A stretch of 64,000 bases of DNA, from the NCBI GenBank assembly GCA_947579605.1, contig OX388321.1:22435614-22499613 (forward strand), given 5' to 3'. The notes beneath the pieces were generated by a model. That model was not told where the DNA came from. It saw only the letters and a list, made by a program, of their open reading frames with translations, and ran no database searches. Position 1 is the stretch's first letter; each line of letters opens with the position of its first letter. Position numbers and translations under genes: made by a program. The stretch is from Athripsodes cinereus. Its lineage: Eukaryota; Arthropoda; Insecta; Trichoptera; Leptoceridae. Shown one piece after another: positions 53,534 to 63,611 of this stretch.

Positions 53534-54037
53534 CAGGGATGTTGCGGATGTCGATTTTTACACATCCGCGGATGTGAATGCGGATGCGGATTTTTGAAGG
53601 CTCACATCCGCGGATGCGGATGCGAATGCGGATGCGGATGTTTAAGATGTTATAAAAAAAGTAGGAACTATCTTAGTTGGTAGGCCCCACTGTCAAATAT
53701 GTGACGAAATTTTTGCTGCAATAATATTATGGATTTTTTGGCGAAATATTTTTATTCTTCTTTGTTATTTGCAAAAATAAAATAAAACCAGCAAAAATAA
53801 AAATGCGTCGGATCTTGTCACCATTATTTTCGTTCCCATTGGTTAATGTCAAGTGCAAACGGCACGCGCCATTCGCCGGCCCCGCCCCATTTCTTTCTTG
53901 TCGCAAATTGTCTTACATCCGCATCCGCATGAACATCCGCATCGATTATTGCGGATGCGGATGCGGATGCAGATGTCCAAATACATGCGGAAGCTCCGCA
54001 TTTGCGGATGCGGATGCGAATATTCGCAACATCCCTG
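53534..54037. mobile_element. hAT-type element with GCGGAT-rich ends
   Basis: Ends CAGGGATGTTGCGGATG and, reverse-complemented, CAGGGATGTTGCGAATA, flanked by perfect 8-bp duplications ATCCATAC (53526-53533 and 54038-54045). Both subterminal regions are made of GCGGAT/ATCCGC hexamers in both orientations (about 53545-53640 and 53915-54020). No transposase; the overlapping frames are produced by these repeats. Confidence 0.92.
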
Positions 54038-54054
54038 ATCCATACACATTAAAA

Positions 54055-54142
54055 TTTTCCACTTATTTTCCACTTATTTTCAACTTATTTTCCACTAGTT
54101 TTCCACTTATTTTCCACTAGTTTTCCACTTATTTTCCACTAA
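54055..54142. repeat. Minisatellite, 11-bp unit TTTTCCACTTA, 8 copies
   Basis: Units alternate between ...CACTTA and ...CACTAG endings, with one TTTTCAACTTA. It begins 9 bp after the hAT target duplication. Confidence 0.92.
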
Positions 54143-55285
54143 TAATAATGGGGTTATTTGACATTTTTAAATACGACGCACTCTGTCTGGGAGTTCGATA
54201 GACCCATGATTAAATTTCGGGAGTTCACAGGAGCACGGGGAAAGTAATAAGTACTGTCAATTTTTCACGCTTATAAGTCAAATGTTTGAAGTTAGAACCA
54301 TGTTGCCAAATTTGTAGAAAACACTCCACATTCACGACGCTGGCGTGCTTTTATTATTCAACTAGCATTGAATCCGGTTGTGCTCAATGAATTTATATCC
54401 AATTGACATAATATACCTACCAAAGATGGCAGAATCAAATTTTTAAAATAAATCTTAAACTATAAATGTATACAGGTATTTGATGGTGATCGGTATTTTT
54501 TTTTTATAACAAACAGTTGAAATTTTCCTTAAGAATTTGAAAATAACTGTACTATAAAAATCCCAATATCAAGAAAAAGATAAAATTAGGTTTGTATAAA
54601 ACAATGCAATAATATTAGTATCATAGTCAGCAATATGGTATTGGAGAAGGACAGTAGCGAAAGGATTCTAATCCTGAATCCTCAATTTAAATCCCAAACA
54701 ACCAGTCTATTAGTCACCTCATCTTTGTCAAAAAATGTTATAAAACGTTTGATTAGGTATATTGTTTGATTATAGAGGCGGGAGAACGTATAGAGTGTAG
54801 GTGCGTTAACTTCACCAATTTTTATCGTTTAGCATTTTAAATTATGTAAGGTTTGGTTATAAAAGCTTAAGCTTTCTCAAGAGGTGGAAGTTAGTATAGA
54901 TTTAAGGTATTTTTACTTCACCAATCGTAATCATTCTGGTATCTATAGAAGCCATTCAAACAAACATTTAAATAATTAAGAACAAACTTAAATAAAATAT
55001 ATTTATACGGAGAAACATTAATATACAGTAATGTACATATTTACAATATCCATGACGTTGTTTTCGAAGTTATTTTGTTGAAAAGTGTAAATTTTTACTG
55101 TAATTTAAACAAGATCATATATGGCATTTTAATATATATCGTTCACGTAATCGTGCGAATATTTACTTTAAGCAAAATTATTTCACGAACGGTGTTATAA
55201 ATAAATTACTCAATACCCACGAAGTCTGGATATTATCATATTAAAGAAATATTTGTTTTTCAACTAAGTTAAGATCTATAACGAA
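54143..55285. other. AT-rich stretch, nothing recognised
   Basis: No repeat family or frame recognised over 1.1 kb. Confidence 0.45.
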
Positions 55286-55420
55286 ATAAAAAAATAAATG
55301 TTTTCTTCAACTATAAGTAATATGTTCTTAATTGAGAAAGACGTCTTTCGTCTTATAAAGACAACGTCTTTCTCAATAAAGAACATATTTTAGTAGAAAA
55401 CAAGGTTTATTTTTTTAATT
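55286..55420. mobile_element. Foldback, relative of those at 25.2 and 60.7 kb
   Basis: ATATGTTCTTAATTGAGAAA and GACGTC pair with GACGT-CTTTCTCAATAAAG and AACATAT around TCTTATAAAGA. Outer arms (AAATAAATGTTTTCTTC against GAAAACAAGGTTTATTTT) also pair. AACGAAATAAAAAAATAAAT just upstream aligns with the 60.78-kb block. Confidence 0.75.
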
Positions 55421-55774
55421 TTATTGTGAATTTTCAATAATAATAATAATAACTAGACAACTTGTTTATGATGCGCCATTTTGTGGAAAAAGCCACCGCA
55501 AGGGCCCACTCAAGAATCATAACACCTCCTGAACAATAGGGTTTTCAACCTCTTCTTGAACACCTCCACACTCTCCAGAGTTTACTACCTAATCACAGAC
55601 TCAGTGAAAAGGTTAAGTCTAATTATTAAAATGCTGTCAAAACCTAATTTTGCTGTACAAAAGATAAAAATAAAAATAGATGAAATTTATCACGTAGGTA
55701 CCTTTGTTGTATTCTATTCCAAAAAACAATCAAAACACAAATCAGATATTTCATTCAGAGAAACATTATTTACG
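55421..55774. other. AT-rich stretch with a possible LINE-derived patch
   Basis: CACCTCCACACTCTCCAGAG at 55560 resembles short blocks common near lepidopteran LINE 3' ends; not assignable. Confidence 0.3.
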
Positions 55775-55965
55775 TTGTAAAAGGCAGCTTTTGGACAAAA
55801 TAGACATTTTAAATCTTACATTCAGCGATGAGGCTTGCCACCCATCTCGAATGTCTTATTTTTTGAGTTAACACGGATAAGACAGCTTGCATGCTTATAA
55901 AATGCAGCTGGAAACCCCGCTTTAGGCAAAATGAGCCGTGACTAATTATACCTTTTAGTAGTAAA
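55775..55965 (+). mobile_element. LepS1 copy, 5' end missing
   Basis: From TGTAAAAGGCAGCTTTTGG through CAGCGATGAGGCTTGCCACC to AAAATGAGCCGTGACTA. Confidence 0.75.
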
Positions 55966-55972
55966 AGCTATA

Positions 55973-56060
55973 TATCATTTTTTGAACCACTCTAGATTAA
56001 TCATTCCAATTGATCACTCTCACCGATAGTCAACATATTTGAATAGTTATTGACTAGAGG
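55973..56060 (+). repeat. Unclassified dispersed repeat, copy 2
   Basis: TTTTTTGAACCACTCTAGAT, TAATCATTCCAATTGA and ACCGATAGTCAACATATTTG align with 31.6-31.7 kb. Confidence 0.7.
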
Positions 56061-56099
56061 TTGGTATGTTGTATATAATACACATATGTATATAATTAT

Positions 56100-56681
56100 G
56101 TGAACTTCCTTAAGGAGTGCACGACACAGAGTTTCGTCGCTTATGAATCGACTCAAGGCTTGGTTAAGAGTAAGTAGGTACTCTAGAGTTGTTCAAAATA
56201 TGATTGAAATCTACACTTCTAGTAAGTAAAATCCAGTTCCCGACATTCAATTGTGTCAAAAAAATTCATAACAAAAGTAAAAGCATTTTTTTTGGGATCC
56301 CATATTTCAAATCTCGGATGGATCAAGATCGATTATACACAATGTTTCAGTGTATAAGCATGGTTTTCCAATCGAAATTTCTGATTGGTTTTCAAACACC
56401 AAAAAAATATTCTTGTGAATAAAACCGCATTTAAAAACCCGAAAACGTTTTAATAATTTATGTATTTATTATTATATTGTCTGTCTCGTCTCGACAGGGT
56501 CGTTTGCGTCAAAATCGTGACAATACCCAATCTTCAAGTAGATGTTCAATAAGGCATGTCTCGCACATGTAAACATATGATTTTTTATGTAAAACAAGAA
56601 AAAAATATGTTCACACACGCTATTAATATTAAAAGTTTTTGAGTTCATTTGCAGGTGTACTTCATATTTACTGCTACACTA
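56100..56681. other. AT-rich stretch with two low-copy repeat pieces
   Basis: TTTCGTCGCTTATGAATCGA at 56132 is related to a block at 59.13 kb. ACACAATGTTTCAGTGT with CATGGTTTTCCAATCGA at 56337-56385 is related to the palindromic repeat at 12.24 kb. Confidence 0.45.
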
Positions 56682-56818
56682 TATATCACGGTTTATCCCG
56701 TAAGTTGTTGATTCAGTAGATCAGTTGGATGTGATAAACCAACAACCATCTTCTGTCAACAAAGAAATTCAAAATTGGACGAAACTTCATCGCTGAATTT
56801 TTAGATTCAAAATTTACC
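56682..56818 (-). mobile_element. LepS1 fragment (3' half), decayed
   Basis: TATATATCACGGTTTATCCC, CAGTAGATCAGTTGGATGTG, CTTCATCGCTGAATTTTTAG. Confidence 0.55.
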
Positions 56819-56959
56819 CATTTATTTTTCTATCATATTTTCATCGCATTCAAGACAATCATGCATCATATTTGTAATATGACTGTTTGTATTCATTATT
56901 TATAATATGACTGTTTGTATCCCTGTTGAAGGTGTAAATAAATATATAAAAAATATTAT

Positions 56960-57095
56960 TCAATCTAGCGACAAGGGATGCCACCCAAAAACATCATATT
57001 TTTATCGCCTAGTGACATGGAGAGGATGACTCGCATATTTATACGTGCAATTAGTCTACCGGTTATCCTTCTTATGGGAGATTCCATGACGTTAA
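56960..57095 (+). mobile_element. LepS1 fragment (3' half), decayed
   Basis: AGCGACAAGGGATGCCACCC, GTGACATGGAGAGGATGAC, GGTTATCCTTCTTATGGGAG. Confidence 0.6.
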
Positions 57096-57099
57096 AGAT

Positions 57100-57776
57100 G
57101 TAATGATACAATTGCATTTAATTTTGTCATGTTCTGAGAATTTTCCAATGACGACGCTGGTCAAAAAACACTATTCCTCCGTCCAAATAGTTTTCGATGA
57201 TCACAACACACCGTTCTTACTGTGTCTAAACATTAACTTTCCTACCATCTACGAGCTTTTCAACAGTGTCATTAGAATTTTTAGTAAAGATATACAATCC
57301 GAATATGATTAAGATTATATATTATAATATTAACCTATACTGTATTATGGTATTTATCTGTGAATGCCGCATTTGTCAAAATTTGTCGAGTCTTGTATAA
57401 TTGTTTATAAATTCATTTTTAAATTTTGTACCTTCGTTGTATATATTTTTTTCCCTATTAATTTGATAATGAGTTGAATGAAATGTGCATCATATGTTTT
57501 TATGATAATTTTGCTAAAAGTAAAAATAAATATCTAAATATTTTTACTGTTACCCAAGTCACGCTGAGTTTTATAACTAGTTTAAAAATAATATGATAAT
57601 AAGATTGTAAATTACCTGTACATTATTTACTACATTATGTCGTGTCTTTTATTAAAAAAAAATATATACACAATTATAACTTATATATTGAACGTCGTGC
57701 GGTTAATTAAGTATTTATTGTATAAGTATGAGAGAAACCTTATAATGAAATGCATACTACAATAGCTTTACCTTTA
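57100..57776. other. AT-rich stretch, nothing recognised
   Basis: The 69-codon frame at 57103-57312 has no recognisable domain. No other signal. Confidence 0.4.
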
Positions 57777-58002
57777 GCCTAGGACAGGGGACGGTAACCT
57801 TTTGAGTCGGAAGATTAAAAAATTACAATTTACAACATTTTTATTTTTTTAAAGAGTATCATAAATTACTCGTCTAAATAAAGTATTTGATAAAAAAAAA
57901 ATATTTTGTTCATAATAAAAAATATCTATTCATATATAAGTAGTGTTTTTCGCAATAAATTAGATAATATATATGGCGTTATCAAATAATTACTTATTAT
58001 TT

Positions 58003-58541
58003 TAGTACCCGGTAAAGAATAAAAATAAAACACTTGTTCCCAATACAATATAACAAAACACAATACAACACTATACATACAACATAATACTAATAATAAA
58101 AAACAATATATATTATCATCAATTCATTTGATCAAAATACCTGTCCCAGAATTAAGCGTGGCTCGTGCTCTGGGACAGGCCTTGATCCATCTTAGTAGGT
58201 AGATATATAACCGCTCTTCCTTGATTCTTCAGCATCATTAATTTGGTCTTTTCAAAAACAAACAACAAAATTATTCTAACCAAATTAAAATTAAATTAAA
58301 CCATCAAAGTGTCAGTAGATCTCCCACTCTTCACCGATAGTTTTCGAGTGTCCTGTAAGAGGCAGGTGTTCGAAAAAATAAAGACATCTTACATTTCAAA
58401 TTCAGCGATGAGGTTTGCCACTCATCCTGTATGTCTAAATTTTTGTTGGCATGGAGAAGATGAAATGAAATGAAATGAAATGAAATGAAATGAAATGAAA
58501 TGAAGGATGTGCCGTCATGGTATAGTAGTAGTAGTAGTAGT
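58003..58541 (+). mobile_element. LepS1 inside the hAT element, interrupted
   Basis: TAGTACCCGGTAAAGAAT at 58003 and TCTCCCACTCTTCACCG at 58319 are neighbouring parts of LepS1 separated by about 290 bp of unassigned sequence (with CTGGGACAGGCCTTGATCC). Near the 3' end (TGAAA)9 at 58461-58505 replaces the CAGCTTGCATG...CCCCACTTGT segment. The tail GTATAG(TAG)n is intact. Confidence 0.75.
58461..58505. repeat. Microsatellite (TGAAA)9
   Basis: Perfect pentamer run inside the LepS1 copy, starting where the SINE has ...GGAGAAGA. Confidence 0.95.
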
Positions 58542-58807
58542 AGATTTAAATAAAAAATTAAAACAGTTAAACATTTACTTACAACACTAACTTGTATTTC
58601 AGTAACACACGTATAGAACTAAAGAGACGCAGTTTTACATCCAAAGAGCCGCATGTTGCTCGCGAGCCACAGGTTGCTGACCCCTGGCCTAGGATAATAA
58701 TTCTGAAATAATTGTGTACTTATTTAGCAGCAAAATAAATGCAGGTAGGTATGTCTCATAGGTTTAGTGTCTTTATTAATTGTGTCGGTGCACACTAGCA
58801 GAATTCT

Positions 58808-58925
58808 CTAATTCTTCTTCTTCTTTCTGTACCATGTCAGGTCCCCCCGACGTTGGCGATCACTCCGGCGAAAACCTCCCTGTCCTGTACTGCTCTGAAC
58901 AGGTCATCCACTGTCCTCATTCAAT
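58808..58925 (-). pseudogene. LINE reverse transcriptase extreme C-terminus
   Basis: The minus strand gives TVDDLFRAVQDREVFAGVIA, NVGGT, stop, then a GAAGAAGAAGAA tail. DxFRAVQDRxxFxxVIANVxxxGT is a very common ending of lepidopteran LINE proteins. One frameshift is needed to join the parts. Confidence 0.75.
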
Positions 58926-60116
58926 TAGGTAAATTAAAATAAGTGTGTCTTTCTACTATAAGTTATTGATCACGAGAGAGACGTCTTCCGACTTATCAGA
59001 AATTATCAATCTATCATTATTATCACCGCCAGCCACCATAATTTTACTTATAAAATTTGACAAAAAAATTAGTCAATTTACACCTCATCTGCATAGCCAA
59101 CCGACTGTATAAGCTCCCTTTAATGAGAAGCAGGAAAAGTGTCTCGATGCTTACGAATTGGCTTAGGCTGGTTTAAGTGCATTTTGCCCATGATAGGTAA
59201 GTGCACCAATTCTGCTAATCTCTGCTTTACTCTGCGCGGTACCTAGCGTTCGCCGTTCTATGTGAGGTGACCGAATTTCCAGGATAATTTTTAAATAAAA
59301 ATGGTCTAACGATTCACCTAGCTCAAAATGCTTACCAGACAGTGAATTTTTGTAAATCTACTGATATTTTACAATTCTGCTTGCTGACGAATTCATCGAA
59401 AAAAGTCTTTGTTGAAAAAAAACACGAAGGCCTCACAATACTACATAATATTTGCTTGAAATTCATTTTTGTCAAAGCTTAACCTTTTCATTATTAATTT
59501 TGTTAACGACTGCAGTTGTCAAAACAAAAAACTAACCTCAAAAAAATTGACGTTTAAGTTCCATACACATTAAACATCGATCCGTTTTATATTTATTTAT
59601 TTACAAAATCATCAATCCGTCATATTGTATCACCCTCTATTAAATGTGATTATAGGTATTACATGTATCTACCTACTTTTTATATTTTGGTAAAATTTAC
59701 TGATTTTTGATCTGTAAACATAATATTGTTTTTATTAAATATGTTTTGTAAAACTGTATATTTCCAGAATATTACAAAAATAAAACAATTTTTTTTAAGT
59801 AAAATTACACGAGCTTAAAAAAATTGTTACTTCAAATTATTAAATGATAAACTCAAGCGAAGGGAACATATTTCAAAATTTTATCTTAAACTTCCAAAAA
59901 ATCTCATTTCTGAGTCTAAAGAAATCGGAAATTAAAAAAGTAAAGCCGTTCTGAGCAACTTCTTAACCGAAAAAGATTTATTTTTTGTGTAATAGTTTTA
60001 AGTTTTCAAAATTCGACTTAACATTTATATTAAAAATTGATATTTTGTTGACAGTTTACGTATGAACTTTTTTCTTTTTTTTTGTAATTATACTGACGTA
60101 ACTCGAGATAAGACCT
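58926..60116. other. AT-rich stretch with one weak repeat
   Basis: TCTCGATGCTTACGAATTGG and CTTAGGCTGGTTTAAGTG at 59136-59180 are related to 56.13 kb. Nothing else over about 1.1 kb. Confidence 0.4.
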
Positions 60117-60330
60117 GCAGGGCTACTCTTGACACAATCTAAATACGATCTTAATCTATTCTTGATCTTGATCATACGACGCACGAACTGACCATTGGCC
60201 AAAAATACACGCAAACCGATCGCGCGTTAGCGGTAGCGCGGTGTTTTTAACCATAGTCCCTTCGTGTGTCGTATGATCAAGATCAAGACTAGATTAAGAT
60301 CGTGTTTAGTTTTTTTAAGATTAACCCTGC
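60117..60330. mobile_element. Palindromic MITE, 214 bp
   Basis: The ends GCAGGGCTACTCTTGACA and, reverse-complemented, GCAGGGTTAATCTTAAAA are inverted. The arms continue nearly perfectly through CGATCTTAATCTATTCTTGA and TCATACGACGCACGAA. No clear target duplication. The CAGGG-type end hints at hAT but is not decisive. Confidence 0.8.
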
Positions 60331-60524
60331 TGTTCGGTTGAGAAAACAGCGATCCGTATGACAAGTTTTTCTTGGAAACGGGTCCCAAACAATCTTATAA
60401 TCCATCTTCATAGAGATACCAACGAGTATTATCATGTTTGATATCATTGTAATTGAAGGAATGGTGCTTTGTGAAAGAAACTCGTCCATCCATCTACAAC
60501 CTGGACGACATAAAAACATTATTT

Positions 60525-60633
60525 TATGGGCAAAATATCTTTATTTTTTTGAACACCAACCTTTTACAGGAAACTTGAAAACGTACAAAAAAGAGTGGGA
60601 GACCAATTCTTTTCCGGGTGCTCCTCGAAACAA
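60525..60633 (-). mobile_element. LepS1 fragment (5' half)
   Basis: TTTTTTGAACACCAACCTTT, AAAGAGTGGGAGACCAATTC and TTTTCCGGGTGCTCCTCG. Confidence 0.75.
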
Positions 60634-60744
60634 ATGTTGTTTAAAAAAAAGTTCAATAACCCGAAATCATTTTTTAAAAACCTTTTTTAGTCTTTTTTAG
60701 TATAAAGATTCAACATTGAACTTGTTCAAAATCACATGAGTTTT

Positions 60745-60879
60745 ATTCACTGTGTCGGTGTTTAGGTAGTAGAATTCCATATCGAAATAAATAAAACAAG
60801 CGTTTTATTCTACTAATGACTCATTCTACTCATAAGTAGAATTACATTAGTAGAATAAAACGCTTGTTTTATTTATTTC
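60745..60879. mobile_element. Foldback insertion with 12-bp target duplication
   Basis: Flanked by CACATGAGTTTT on both sides (60733-60744 and 60880-60891). The insert starts ATTCACTGTGTCGGTGTTTA, then AGGTAGTAGAATTCCAT. Perfect 35-bp arms (AAATAAATAAAACAAGCG inward to CTACTAATG, and the complement) close the rest. Duplication length and inverted partial copy fit a retroelement insertion, Penelope-like or LINE with 5' inversion. Confidence 0.85.
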
Positions 60880-60891
60880 CACATGAGTTTT

Positions 60892-61344
60892 GTTAATTCG
60901 TTTGTACATCGTGAACATCGGGTTAAAGTTTACCAATTTCAATTTCAAGATAACAATGTGTTTCTATAATTACACGTGTCAGAAGTGAATGCCGCAGGGC
61001 AACACAATGAGTTAAAATAATAATAATAATAATAACAATATTTAGATCATTCTAAGAGATCTATAAACTAATTTGAATTTTTGTGTACTTAGGATGTCGC
61101 CTAAGGTTAAATCAATATTGATGCTGTGATTGTTAAGTATGCTATACACTATCAGTTTTAATCGTACAGTTTAAACTAAAGAGTTTGATTGAGCATTTAA
61201 ATTGAACATCGTAATGAAATAGGTATGTACACATGTATTTATTTATTTGATGATTTGGTAAAATCAATTAATGCTCTCTTTTCTAAATTAAAAAAAAAAT
61301 AAAAATAAGGAGCGGTTTTAAGAAAAAGGGGTACAAAATGAAAT
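60892..61344. other. AT-rich stretch, nothing recognised
   Basis: A short (TAA)n run at 61018. No other feature. Confidence 0.4.
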
Positions 61345-61348
61345 TATA

Positions 61349-61875
61349 TGTCGATGGTTGAAAACACAGAAGACACATGTCCACATTTTACAGTTTAGAG
61401 ACAACAGATTTTGAAAGTTTGTGATTCTCAATAATTAACTTATTTGAAATTAATTCAGAGGAAGAAAATAAAGAAATAAAATATGTCCTTGATAGAAATG
61501 TGCTTTTTAAGAATCAAGAAAGTCGATATAAATGAATTCTCAAATATCTTAATTATGTGACATGTTACATCTATGCATAAAAAATGATAATTTAAGAACG
61601 TGTGGCATTTGAATGTGTAAAATATCTTAATATCGATGGTTTAAAGCACAGAAGACACATGTCCACATTTGACAGTTTAGAGAAAACAGGGTTTGAAAAT
61701 TTGAGATTCAAAATTAATTAACTAATTTTAAATTAATTCAGAAGATGTCCTTGGTGGACATGTGCTTTTTAGGAATCAATTATGTCGATATTAATACATT
61801 CTCAAATATCTTATGTGACATGTTACATCTGTGCACAAAAAATGATAATTTAAAAATGTTTGGCATCTGGTTTTT
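61349..61875. repeat. Two-unit tandem duplication, ~282-bp period
   Basis: Each unit has TCGATGGTT, ACAGAAGACACATGTCCACA, GTCCTTG, GTGCTTTTTA and GTGACATGTTACATCT. Unit 2 is shortened by a deletion after TTAATTCAGA. Within units, ACACATGTCCAC and GTGGACATGTGC are inverted, and AGTGGACATGTGTCTTTGG recurs at 61985. Confidence 0.8.
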
Positions 61876-62186
61876 GTTAAATATTTCGATAATGATAATA
61901 AGTTTTACTGGTACATAATTATGTACTCAGGACATAGAAGACGTTGCAAACGATCGTGTACATATACATACATTCTACCTTAATAGTGGACATGTGTCTT
62001 TGGTGCATTAAAAAATGGGCCGAAGGGCACCATTCATCCTAGCACCGGCTACTTTTCTTCTTTCAATTACTTTAACTTTTAAAATATTATAACCTGTTAT
62101 CATTCATTTTGTAACATAACTTTAAAAGTCCCTCAATGCACGAGCTCTGCTCATATTTGAGAGAATGAATTATGTTCTGCTTACTG
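61876..62186. other. AT-rich stretch, nothing further
   Basis: Contains the inverted echo AGTGGACATGTGTCTTTGG of the preceding duplication, otherwise nothing. Confidence 0.4.
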
Positions 62187-62188
62187 TA

Positions 62189-63609
62189 TAATAGGGAACT
62201 TGCACTCGAGAGGAATATTTTGTGAAATGCATAAATTAGGTAGAAAAAAGGTTACATATCGGTTATATTTTGATTAAAACTCAAAAATAAATATTTTTCA
62301 TTTATTATTTTATTAAATAAAATCACGATTTTTCGCCCGCTGTTTGAACGCCATATTGTTGGTTATTGCATTTGTGACGTCACATGTCCTGAGTGATGTT
62401 TTGTTGTTTATCGTAATGTATGGGATTGACAATCGCTTGGTATTTGAGTCCGGTTTTTAACATTTTCGAAGTAGGTAGGTAAATATATCTTGGATTGATA
62501 CAAAATGTTTCCAAAAAGATCATAAAAATATTGTGTAGTCCAAGATGTACAAATAAGTATACCTAACTTATACGACACCGAATAAATTATTTCTACGCAT
62601 GCCGATATTGTTAGCTGTTTACTGTACCTATTGTAAGTTCAGCGACTTCTTTGCAGCTTTCTATATCTATCGTCCAATGACAAAACAAACAAAAACATTC
62701 GCAGTATCAATATTGTTATTAATGAACACATCTATTAAGTAGTGGATGCTTATGGTGTCGACATTTGTTATTATATCCTTAAAATACTATCTGATTTACA
62801 ATAAAAATCTTTTGGTTTTGACACAATGGCCGTCAGAAACTTGCTCGGTGTGGATATATTTGTAGATGATCGATGACTCAATTCAGCACAAGTTATAAAT
62901 TTAATGTCTGTGCTAATTTCAGCCAACTTTGATTTTTTCTAATAACATTGGACAGATTTTATAGCAGGATCTTCACTCTGACCATGCACCCAGTACAGAA
63001 AAGTAATGGCGTATTTAGAACCTGTAATCATTAATCAGACCTAAGAATGGTGGAAAATTGATAATATATGTATAAATTGCCATTCCATATAATATGTAAT
63101 TATTACACATTGTTGTATTGCACTTTACAAATTAGTAATAACATTATAAGACAAAGTTATAGCGCCTACCAGCGAGCTTATTATTATGTATATTATGCAT
63201 GATAAATATCCGATCGCCCCTTGGGAAAATCGTTTTCCGTCATTATAACTAAATTAAAAAATAGGAACTGATGTACGTTTATACGTAAAAATTTAATCAT
63301 ATTTAAGTTTTTGGCAAAAAAAGCGTTCAACAAACCCAAACCACAACAGTAAATAACCTCGTGAAACTAATAGATATATACTACGAAATGTACCAAGCAT
63401 CTGTAGACAGAGAGATCGAAGGGACCTATGACGTCATCAAAATGGCGCGTTCGGATGTGGCGTTTTCGCGGTAATTCAAAAATCGAAATTTCAAAATGCT
63501 ATAAAACAGAAATTAAGCAACGTATTGAAAAAAAATTATTGATATGTGTTACTGATTACTTTATTTATGATTCTAAAGAATAAAAAAAATATGTGCAAGT
63601 TCCCTATTA
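62189..63609. mobile_element. 1.4-kb element with inverted ends and TA flanks
   Basis: The ends TAATAGGGAACTTGCAC and, reverse-complemented, TAATAGGGAACTTGCAC are identical and flanked by TA (62187-62188, 63610-63611). About 170-200 bp in from each end a second inverted pair carries GTGACGTCAC (left) and ATGACGTCAT (right) next to CGCCAT / ATGGCG. No long frame, so non-autonomous. The TA target suggests the Tc1/mariner group, but the superfamily is not proven. Confidence 0.8.
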
Positions 63610-63611
63610 TA

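Larger units (their letters stand above)
57785..58686. mobile_element. hAT-type element carrying a nested SINE
   Basis: Ends CAGGGGACGGTAACCTTTTG and, reverse-complemented, CAGGGGTCAGCAACCTGTGG, flanked by perfect 8-bp duplications GCCTAGGA (57777-57784 and 58687-58694). Terminal AGCCGCATGTTGCTCGCGAG is typical of a widespread hAT end type. No transposase frame. A LepS1 copy with its own insertion occupies much of the interior. Confidence 0.92.

Noticed and set aside
53803..54120. 105-codon frame and opposite-strand frames rich in C, R, G
   Set aside because: Produced by GCGGAT/ATCCGC arrays inside a hAT element.
54055..54142. Replication-origin-like box cluster (TTTTCCACT repeats)
   Set aside because: Resemblance to bacterial initiator boxes is meaningless in an insect genome; it is a minisatellite.
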